A DNA stretch of 18,439 nucleotides from DASSYK01 sp036258315 (lineage in GTDB: Bacteria; Actinomycetota; Thermoleophilia; Solirubrobacterales; 70-9): positions 1 through 18,439 of the forward strand of contig DATADX010000026.1 of the NCBI GenBank assembly GCA_036258315.1. The letters are read 5' to 3'. Each line of letters begins with the position of its first letter. Within the stretch, counting starts at the first letter, position 1. Position numbers and translations under genes: made by a program. A model generated the notes under the pieces. The model was not told the origin of the DNA. It did no database searches and saw only the letters and a program-made list of their open reading frames with translations. Below are positions 13,871-18,439 of this stretch, one piece after another.

Positions 13871-14678
13871 TCACCTGCACGGTCCCGCCGTCCACGCTCC
13901 AGGCGGCGCCCGCGACGTAGGAGGCGTGCTCGGAACAGAGGAAGGCGATCGCGGCGGCGATCTCCTCGACCTCTGCGAGCCGGCCGATCGGCCGCCCCGC
14001 GGCGACCGCCTCGAGCGCCTCCTCGCGGCTCGCGTGGCCGCCGAGCTCGGTGGCCTGGTCGAGTAGGCCGCCCTCGTCCATCCACAGCTCCGATGCGACG
14101 GGCCCGGGACAGACCGCGTTGACGAGCACGCCGTCGCCGGCGCAGCGGTCGGCATAGAGCCGCGACAGCGACAGCTCGGCCGCCTTCGCGACCGAGTACT
14201 CGGCGGTCGCCCCCGACGGGCGCTTGCCGGCGCTCGAGGAGACGTTGACGACCCGGCCCCAGCCGCGCTCGCGCATCCCCGGCGTCGTCGCCCGCATCAG
14301 CCGCATCGGCGCCATCACGTTCAGCTCCCAAGCCGCGTACCAGTCCTCGTCGGGGACGTCCGCTTCGGGGTCTCGCCGCCGGGCGGTGCCGGCGTTGTTG
14401 ACGAGCACGTCCACCGGCGCGAACCGCTCCTCGGCGGCCGCGACGACCCCGGCGGCGGCACCGGCGTCGGTGATGTCGCAGGCCAGCGACTCCGCGGCGC
14501 CGCCCGCCTCGGCGCCGGCCGCGACGCACTCGTCGGCGGCCTCGACGAGCTCCTCCTCGGTCCGCGCGACCAGCAGCACCCGCGCTCCCTCCTCGCACAG
14601 GATCCGGGCCGTCGCGCGGCCGATCCCGCGGCTCGCCCCGGTGACGACGCAAGCGCGGCCCTGGAGTCCGAGGTTCAC
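13863..14678 (-). CDS. Short-chain dehydrogenase/reductase (classical SDR)
   Basis: 271-residue classical SDR, an NAD(P)-dependent oxidoreductase acting on an alcohol or carbonyl. TGASRGIG (13-20) binds the cofactor, with CDI at 67-69 and NNAG at 94-97. The catalytic tetrad N120, S147/S148, Y161 and K165 (EYSVAKAAE) is complete, and the PGPVASE and WSVDGG segments close the fold. R39 after the second strand might favour NADP(H), though this is weak. The substrate is unknown. GTG 14678 overlaps the stop of the OsmC gene as GTGA, a classic coupled start, so it is the last gene of the minus-strand cluster. Confidence 0.92.
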   Translation of the reverse strand: MNLGLQGRACVVTGASRGIGRATARILCEEGARVLLVARTEEELVEAADECVAAGAEAGGAAESLACDITDAGAAAGVVAAAEERFAPVDVLVNNAGTARRRDPEADVPDEDWYAAWELNVMAPMRLMRATTPGMRERGWGRVVNVSSSAGKRPSGATAEYSVAKAAELSLSRLYADRCAGDGVLVNAVCPGPVASELWMDEGGLLDQATELGGHASREEALEAVAAGRPIGRLAEVEEIAAAIAFLCSEHASYVAGAAWSVDGGTVQVII

Positions 14679-15079
14679 GGCTCGAGCAGCTCGAGCGAGT
14701 CGGTGATCTCGACGTCCTTGCTCTCGAGCAGCCTGTGGACCGGGCAGCGGCCCGCGATCACCAGGAGGCGCTCGCGCTGCTCATCGCTGAGCTCGGCGGG
14801 GACGCGGATTTCGACCTCGAGCTGCTTACCTCCCTCGATCGCGTTCGGCCAGTCGACGTCGACGTCGACGGCGCCCAGCTCCCAGCCCTTGTGCTCGGCG
14901 TACAGCTCCATCGTGATCGCGGTGCAGCTCGCGAGCGAGGCGGCGAGGAACTCGGTCGGGGTGGGCCCGGCGTCGGTGCCGCCCTCCACTTCCGACGGCT
15001 CGTCGGCGATCAGCCGGTGCGAGCGGATCTCGACCGCGGTCGCGTACTTCCCGGTGCGCCGCGTGCTGGCGCTAGCCAT
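14675..15079 (-). CDS. OsmC/Ohr-family protein
   Basis: 134-residue OsmC-like protein. The family reduces organic hydroperoxides with a pair of cysteines, here C52 in AASLASCTAITM and C112 in AGRCPVHRLLE, spaced as expected. GPTPTEFLAASLASC is the typical motif around the first cysteine. Length is normal for the YhfA/OsmC branch; without a search it cannot be placed in Ohr proper. It starts at ATG 15079, overlapping the end of the adenosyltransferase gene by 8 nt, and its stop overlaps the SDR start by 4 nt, so the three genes form a tightly coupled unit. Confidence 0.88.
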   Translation of the reverse strand: MASASTRRTGKYATAVEIRSHRLIADEPSEVEGGTDAGPTPTEFLAASLASCTAITMELYAEHKGWELGAVDVDVDWPNAIEGGKQLEVEIRVPAELSDEQRERLLVIAGRCPVHRLLESKDVEITDSLELLEP

Positions 15080-15647
15080 CGTCGCCGGCCCTGCGCCCCT
15101 CGAACAGCTGCGGGTTCCGCTCGTCGGCGAACCGGGCGAGCGCGAAGGCGAGGTCGGAGGCGCGGTTCAGATAGCGCAGCACCGCCTCGGACGCGAGCCC
15201 GTCGCTGTCGCGGAGCGCGACCACGCGGCGCTCGGCGCGGCGGATCGCGGTACGGGCGAGGTCGAGGGTGGCCGAGAGCTCGGTGCCGCCGGGGATCACG
15301 AACTGCGGCGGCAGATCGACCTGGCGCATGTAGCGGTCGATGTCGACCTCGAGCGCGTCGACCATCCCGTCGGTGATCCGGCTGATCCCGTCCTCGAGCC
15401 GCTCGGAGGCCTCGGGCGCGGTCGCGAGCTCGGCGCCGGCGACGAACAGCTCCTGCTGGAGGGAGAGGATCGTGCCGGCGAGATCTTGCTGGTTCTCCGC
15501 GCACAGGGCGCGAGCCAGCCCGAGCGCCGAGTTCGCCTCGTCGATCGATCCGTACGCCTCGGTGCGCGCGTCGTGCTTGGCGACGCGGCCGCCGTACCAG
15601 AGCGAGGTCGAGCCATCGTCGCCCTTCTTCGTGTAGATCTTGACCAC
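15072..15647 (-). CDS. PduO-type ATP:cob(I)alamin adenosyltransferase
   Basis: 191-residue enzyme that transfers the adenosyl group of ATP to cob(I)alamin to make adenosylcobalamin. The N-terminal ATP loop YTKKGDDGST (5-14), the RRAERR helix (136-141) and LNRASDLAFALAR (160-172) are all family landmarks, and length is normal for single-domain PduO/MMAB proteins. An adenosylcobalamin enzyme such as methylmalonyl-CoA mutase would be a natural client given the acyl-CoA genes nearby, but none is in the window. GTG 15647 is the start, with TAGGAT (15659-15654) 6 nt upstream and no SD, the leaderless pattern. The gap to the DUF1015 gene is 61 nt, so it may have its own promoter. Confidence 0.92.
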   Translation of the reverse strand: MVKIYTKKGDDGSTSLWYGGRVAKHDARTEAYGSIDEANSALGLARALCAENQQDLAGTILSLQQELFVAGAELATAPEASERLEDGISRITDGMVDALEVDIDRYMRQVDLPPQFVIPGGTELSATLDLARTAIRRAERRVVALRDSDGLASEAVLRYLNRASDLAFALARFADERNPQLFEGRRAGDDG

Positions 15648-15653
15648 CGGGCC

Positions 15654-15659
15654 ATCCTA
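15654..15659 (-). promoter_or_regulatory. Putative -10 box (TAGGAT) for the PduO/OsmC/SDR unit
   Basis: On the minus strand TAGGAT ends 6 nt before GTG 15647, without an SD. It suggests that the three overlapping genes have their own leaderless promoter, separate from the DUF1015 gene. Confidence 0.35.
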
Positions 15660-15708
15660 AGGTCCCGGAGTGGTGGCCGCCCCCGCGGGCGAAGCCGAGG
15701 AGGCGGCG

Positions 15709-16965
15709 CTATGTGAGCGGGTTGAAGACGATCCCGGTCGGCAGCTTGGGGAAGAAGTACGTCGATTTCGGAGGCATCGTCTCGCCCGCGGCCGCCACCT
15801 CGCGAACCTGCTCGACCGGGGTGGGGCGGAGGAAGAAGGCCGCGTCGTACTCGCCGCCCTTCAGCTTCGCGATCGCCTCCTCGGCGCTCGGGGTGTAGCC
15901 GAGCTGCTTCTTGGCGGCGATGTCTTCGGCCGTGAGGCCGACCGCGTTCTTCAGAAACAGCTCCTCGAGCGCGGCCGCGTCGAGCCTCCGATAGGCCTCG
16001 GAGCGGCCCGGGGCCGACTCGTTCATCGCCTTCGCCGCCTCGGGCCTGGGCCGGAGCCGCCACGGCTTCAGGTGATGGGCGTCCATGTACCCGAAGCTGA
16101 GCGGCGGCTCGTCGGGGCCGGGGACGATCGTGTCCTCGGCCACCTCCTCGAGCTCGAAGTTCCGTCCGGCGACGTCGCGGATCCTCTCCTGCTGTTCGGA
16201 GCTCAGCTCCTTCAGGAGCCGGTGGGTCGCGAACACCGTCAGGCCGGGGTCCTCGAGCGAGACGAGCGCCATCAGCACGTAGTCGTGGGGTCCCTCCCCG
16301 CCGATCTCGCGGGCGTAGGCGAGCGCCGTCTCGTAGCGATGGTGGCCGTCGGCGATCAGCAGCTCCGCGTCGCCGAGCTCGGCCGAGATCGCCTCGCGGA
16401 TGGCGGGGTCGCCGACGCGCCAGACGCGGTGGGTGGTCCCGTCGCCGTCGGTCACCTCGTCCCAGGGGTCGGTGCCGAGGGCGGGCTCGATGTGGGCCCA
16501 GGCGTCGCCTGGATGAAGCGAGAAGATCGGCGAGAGGTTGTGCCTGGTCGCGCGGGTGAGCCGCAGCCGGTCCTCCTTCGGCCCGGGCTGGGTGCGCTCG
16601 TGCGGCCGCACCCCGTCGCCGTACTCGGCGAGCCGCACCCGCGCGAGGAACCCCCGCCGGGTCGTTCGCCGCCCGTCGGGAGCGGTGTAGTCCTGGGTCA
16701 GAGCCCAGATCGCCGGCTCGGGAGCGTCGACCAGCGCCCCCTCGCGCTTCCACTCGGCGAGCAGCCGGGCGGCGTGCTCGTAGGGATCGCCGCCGCCCGG
16801 ATCGCGCGGCAGGTCGATCTCGACGACGTTGTACGGCGACCGCGACGCGAGCTCGGCGCGCTGCGCTTCGTCGATCACGTCGTAAGGGGGCGCCACCACG
16901 TCGGCGAGGCCCCCCACCTTGCCGAGGTCGTAGTGCAGCGCGCGCAGTGGTTCGACCCCGGCCAT
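15709..16965 (-). CDS. DUF1015 family protein (SerK/SbnI-like)
   Basis: 418-residue cytoplasmic protein of DUF1015. Family landmarks are VVAPPYDVI (23-31), PHERTQPGPKEDRL (121-134), the strongly conserved IADGHHRYETAL (204-215) and a C-terminal PPKSTYFFPKLPTGIVFNPL. Characterised relatives are serine kinases, archaeal ADP-dependent SerK and staphylococcal SbnI, which make O-phosphoserine; whether this one does so is inference. ATG 16965 has TAGGCT (16980-16975) 9 nt upstream and no SD, so it is probably leaderless. The 61-nt gap to the adenosyltransferase is short but holds that gene's own candidate promoter. Confidence 0.88.
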   Translation of the reverse strand: MAGVEPLRALHYDLGKVGGLADVVAPPYDVIDEAQRAELASRSPYNVVEIDLPRDPGGGDPYEHAARLLAEWKREGALVDAPEPAIWALTQDYTAPDGRRTTRRGFLARVRLAEYGDGVRPHERTQPGPKEDRLRLTRATRHNLSPIFSLHPGDAWAHIEPALGTDPWDEVTDGDGTTHRVWRVGDPAIREAISAELGDAELLIADGHHRYETALAYAREIGGEGPHDYVLMALVSLEDPGLTVFATHRLLKELSSEQQERIRDVAGRNFELEEVAEDTIVPGPDEPPLSFGYMDAHHLKPWRLRPRPEAAKAMNESAPGRSEAYRRLDAAALEELFLKNAVGLTAEDIAAKKQLGYTPSAEEAIAKLKGGEYDAAFFLRPTPVEQVREVAAAGETMPPKSTYFFPKLPTGIVFNPLT

Positions 16966-16974
16966 GGGGGCGGA

Positions 16975-16980
16975 AGCCTA
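16975..16980 (-). promoter_or_regulatory. Putative -10 box (TAGGCT) for the DUF1015 gene
   Basis: On the minus strand TAGGCT ends 9 nt before ATG 16965. The same hexamer lies 8 nt before tRNA-Arg (17850-17855), which supports its being a real -10 element. Confidence 0.4.
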
Positions 16981-17058
16981 ACCAGACCGTGACGACCCAC
17001 GACACCTGCTTCCGCGCCAGGCTTCAAGCGTGAGTCGATCGGCTCCCGGAACGCTGGC

Positions 17059-17064
17059 TAGACT
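17059..17064 (+). promoter_or_regulatory. Putative -10 box (TAGACT) of tRNA-Pro
   Basis: TAGACT ends 9 nt before the first base of the tRNA. No clear -35 hexamer was found at 17-18 nt upstream. Confidence 0.4.
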
Positions 17065-17073
17065 CGCCCCGAT

Positions 17074-17149
17074 CGGGGCGTAGCTCAGTCTGGTCAGAGC
17101 ACCCGGCCTGGGACCGGGAGGTTCGCTGGTTCAAATCCAGTCGCCCCGA
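17074..17149 (+). tRNA. tRNA-Pro (anticodon TGG) with C at position 33
   Basis: A complete cloverleaf of 76 nt: acceptor CGGGGCG/CGCCCCG with discriminator A, D-stem GCTC/GAGC, anticodon stem CCCGG/CCGGG, and T-arm GCTGG-TTCAAAT-CCAGT. The C1-G72 acceptor start is typical of bacterial tRNA-Pro. The 7-nt anticodon loop is CCTGGGA, which gives anticodon TGG (proline CCA and wobble codons) but puts C where nearly all tRNAs have U33. The variable loop is 6 nt (AGGTTC). CCA is not encoded. Confidence 0.85.
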
Positions 17150-17174
17150 TCTCGCTGTATCGCGCCGCGGGGGA

Positions 17175-17180
17175 GATACT
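17175..17180 (+). promoter_or_regulatory. Putative -10 box (GATACT) for the SnoaL-like gene at 17188
   Basis: GATACT ends 7 nt before ATG 17188 and is identical to the box before the paralogue at 291. No SD is present; read-through from the tRNA is also possible. Confidence 0.35.
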
Positions 17181-17187
17181 GGGTCCG

Positions 17188-17592
17188 ATGTCGCAGCAGA
17201 ACCTCGACGTCGTACTCGACCAGTTCGCGGCGGTGAACGGGAGGGACTGGGATCGTGCGATGGGCCACTACGCCGAGGACGTCCAGCTGTTCGCCGACCC
17301 CGAGGCGTTTCTCCAAGGCGGGACGTTCGAGGGCCGCGAGGCGGTCGGACGGTGGTTCGGGGACTGGTTCGCGACGTTCGAGCCCGGCTACCACTTCGAC
17401 ATCGACGAGACCCGCGACCTCGGCGACGTCGTGGTTCTGATTGCGAGCCACCGCGGGCGCGGGCGGACCAGCGGAGTCGAGGTCCACGGGACCACCGGCT
17501 ACGTCTACACCGTGCGCGGCGGCAAGGTGGTGCGGCTCGAGCTCTACGGCGGCCGCAGGGAGACCTTCGAAGCCGCGGCGCCCGAGGGCTGA
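17188..17592 (+). CDS. SnoaL-like / NTF2-fold protein, copy 4
   Basis: 134-residue SnoaL-like protein, paralogous to the three copies at 291-1635. The N-terminus MSQQNLDVVLDQFAAVNGRD matches copies 1 and 2 in pattern. It continues with HYAEDVQLFADPEAF, FEGREAVGRWFGDWF, the GRGRTSGVEVHG strand also seen in copy 3 (GRGKTSGLELG), and YTVRGGKVVRLELYGGR. It ends in a short polar tail. It starts 38 nt after tRNA-Pro. The ligand is unknown. Its reading frame is intact, unlike copy 2. Confidence 0.85.
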   Translation: MSQQNLDVVLDQFAAVNGRDWDRAMGHYAEDVQLFADPEAFLQGGTFEGREAVGRWFGDWFATFEPGYHFDIDETRDLGDVVVLIASHRGRGRTSGVEVHGTTGYVYTVRGGKVVRLELYGGRRETFEAAAPEG

Positions 17593-17849
17593 CGGACGGT
17601 CAGCGATGAGCGAGATAAAGGGCGCCGACACGACCCGAACATGAGAAAACGGCCCACGAGACGAGCTCCCGACTGCCCCGTGTGCCGCTTCCTCGAGACC
17701 CTGCCGTGTACCCCTGGGTACATCTTCGAAGTCTCGTCGCGCCGACTATAGCGCATCCTTACCAATTTTTGGGGACATCGAAAATAAGTAGCTGCTTTGC
17801 CTCGAAGTAAGTAGAAGTTCCGCTGCTCGAGCCCCGCCACGCCCGCCGT
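17593..17849. other. Non-coding gap with inverted repeats and an A+T-richer patch
   Basis: No convincing gene is present. TGTACCC (17707-17713) and GGGTACA (17716-17722) flank 2 nt. Outside them CGAGAC (17694-17699) pairs with GTCTCG (17731-17736), giving a nested dyad that could be an operator or an RNA stem. From about 17750 to 17825 the DNA is clearly richer in A and T than its surroundings (TTTTTGG, GAAAATAAG and TAAGTAG occur). The role is unknown. Confidence 0.4.
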
Positions 17850-17855
17850 TAGGCT
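17850..17855 (+). promoter_or_regulatory. Putative -10 box (TAGGCT) of tRNA-Arg
   Basis: TAGGCT ends 8 nt before the first base of tRNA-Arg and is identical to the box before the DUF1015 gene. Confidence 0.4.
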
Positions 17856-17863
17856 CCATGCGA

Positions 17864-17937
17864 GCCCCCGTAGCTCAGCTGGATAGAGCGCCGGCCTTCT
17901 AAGCCGGATGTCGCAGGTTCGAATCCTGCCGGGGGTA
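17864..17937 (+). tRNA. tRNA-Arg (anticodon TCT)
   Basis: A complete 74-nt cloverleaf: acceptor GCCCCCG/CGGGGGT (G1 pairs with U72), discriminator A, D-stem GCTC/GAGC, anticodon stem CCGGC/GCCGG, loop CTTCTAA with U33 and anticodon TCT, and T-arm GCAGG-TTCGAAT-CCTGC. It reads AGA/AGG codons, which are rare in such G+C-rich genes. CCA is not encoded. The VOC gene begins 24 nt downstream. Confidence 0.95.
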
Positions 17938-17961
17938 CCTCGCGACACGAAAGGAGCACGG

Positions 17962-18318
17962 ATGAGCGGCGAGATCAGCTTCTTCGAGATCGGCGGCGAC
18001 GATCCCGCCAAGGCCCGGTCCTTCTACGGCGGGCTGTTCGAGGAATGGAATTTCGAGACGGGCCCGTCCGGGCACGGCTATGTGATCTCGACCGGCTCGG
18101 TCCCCGGCGGCATCCACGGCGGCGACCCGGGCGCGGCCGTCTACACCTTCTTCAGCGTCCCGGACCTCGACGCCGCCCTCGTGCGTGTCCGAGAGCTGGG
18201 CGGCGAGGGCGAGTCGATGGAGGACTCCGAGGAATCGGTCGGCGAGTTCGGCCGGTTCGCAATGTGCAAGGACGATCAGGGCTCGAGCTTCGGGCTGCAC
18301 CAGCCGCCGGCCGGCTGA
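17962..18318 (+). CDS. VOC (glyoxalase/bleomycin-resistance/dioxygenase) superfamily protein
   Basis: 118-residue single-domain VOC protein. The two beta-alpha-beta-beta-beta halves can be seen: ISFFEIGGDDPAKARSFYGG LF opens the first, and YTFFSVPDLDAALVRVRELG opens the second. The end ...GRFAMCKDDQGSSFGLHQ is typical, with the last strand carrying the usual 'D..G..fgl' pattern. Small proteins of this type bind metals or hydrophobic ligands; the activity is not predictable here. ATG 17962 has a good SD (AAGGAG, 5 nt spacing), and a longer open frame upstream only covers the tRNA. It may be co-transcribed with tRNA-Arg, whose end is 24 nt away. Confidence 0.88.
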   Translation: MSGEISFFEIGGDDPAKARSFYGGLFEEWNFETGPSGHGYVISTGSVPGGIHGGDPGAAVYTFFSVPDLDAALVRVRELGGEGESMEDSEESVGEFGRFAMCKDDQGSSFGLHQPPAG

Positions 18319-18347
18319 AGCCGCGCCGCATCCTCCCGCCGCGGCGC

Positions 18348-18353
18348 TAGATT
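18348..18353 (+). promoter_or_regulatory. Putative -10 box (TAGATT) of tRNA-His
   Basis: TAGATT ends 12 nt before G-1 of tRNA-His, a little further than in the other two tRNA genes. It is identical to the box before the thiolase gene. Confidence 0.35.
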
Positions 18354-18365
18354 TGCACCACACGC

Positions 18366-18439
18366 GGTGGGCGTAGCTCAGTTGGTAGAGCTCCTGGTTG
18401 TGGTCCAGGTGGTCGCCGGTTCGAGTCCGGTCGCTCACC
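18366..18439 (+). tRNA. tRNA-His (anticodon GTG), ending at the window edge
   Basis: Acceptor GTGGGCG (18367-18373) pairs with CGCTCAC with one G-U, and the encoded G-1 (18366) faces discriminator C73 (18439), the identity pair of bacterial tRNA-His. Anticodon stem CCTGG/CCAGG encloses TTGTGGT with anticodon GTG. The T-arm is GCCGG-TTCGAGT-CCGGT. The last base of the window is C73, so whether CCA is encoded cannot be seen. Confidence 0.92.

Noticed and set aside
15296..17005. 569-residue minus-strand open reading frame
   Set aside because: It is an alternative frame through the DUF1015 and adenosyltransferase genes with Arg/Ala/Gly-rich shadow composition; the real genes have clear family motifs in other frames.
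17641..17751. 36-codon reading frame with a CPVC motif (DCPVCRFLETLPC)
   Set aside because: The CxxC is suggestive of a tiny zinc ribbon, but there is no SD or -10 box at leaderless distance, it covers the inverted repeats at 17694-17736, and no family match is recognised.
17864..17937. tRNA-Arg as an integration site for a mobile element
   Set aside because: No integrase, no repeat of the tRNA 3' end and no phage genes were seen in the window, so there is only an A+T-rich patch upstream.
1..18439. CRISPR array, insertion sequence, defence system or biosynthetic cluster
   Set aside because: I looked for regularly spaced repeats, transposase motifs, terminal inverted repeats and nuclease/helicase or megasynthase genes and saw none.

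Overview
The window is 18.4 kb of very G+C-rich, gene-dense bacterial chromosome. Codon use with G or C in third positions, many GTG starts, genes of actinobacterial type (rhodanese with a CRIGERS loop, a LAFTG sortase-E-type surface protein, repeated SnoaL-like proteins beginning MSQEN/MSHEN) and frequent apparently leaderless genes suggest a high-G+C actinobacterium. The SnoaL-like copies and the general style point to Thermoleophilia/Solirubrobacterales. That placement is inference; there is no rRNA or other marker gene here.

Layout. (1) 1-1635: the start of a small minus-strand gene leaving the window, a decayed LuxR-type helix-turn-helix remnant, and three tandem SnoaL-like (NTF2-fold) genes, the middle one a pseudogene. 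(2) 1763-2713: an EamA/DMT exporter. (3) 6799-2720, minus strand: a probable acyl-CoA catabolic operon reading class IV aminotransferase, acyl-CoA dehydrogenase, enoyl-CoA hydratase, 3-hydroxyacyl-CoA dehydrogenase. A thiolase that would complete the beta-oxidation set lies on the same strand at 10253-9048. (4) 6855-9051: a surface-protein locus with a structured 5' leader, a secreted LAFTG-anchored protein, a terminator and a membrane-anchored PsbP/DcrB-like protein. (5) 10304-11618: three small, poorly characterised membrane or Rossmann proteins. (6) 11742-12587: a thiosulfate sulfurtransferase. (7) 13251-12685 and 13316-13870: a divergent pair, a CoA-diphosphatase-type Nudix enzyme and a nicotinamidase-like hydrolase. 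(8) 16965-13863, minus strand: DUF1015 (SerK-like), PduO-type cobalamin adenosyltransferase, OsmC-like protein and an SDR; the last three genes overlap head to tail. (9) 17074-18439: tRNA-Pro, a fourth SnoaL-like gene, tRNA-Arg, a VOC protein, and a tRNA-His ending exactly at the window edge.

The most interesting signal is the leader of the LAFTG protein gene. Two hairpins are closed by an 8-bp helix, with a further outer helix. The CCTCCC strand of one hairpin can instead pair with the gene's own Shine-Dalgarno sequence, which is the logic of a translational RNA switch. Other points are a shared TANNNT or RATACT box 6-9 nt upstream of many start codons and of tRNA 5' ends (leaderless transcription), a nicotinamidase-like protein that seems to lack the catalytic lysine, a tRNA-Pro with C at position 33, and visible step-by-step decay of a SnoaL paralogue.
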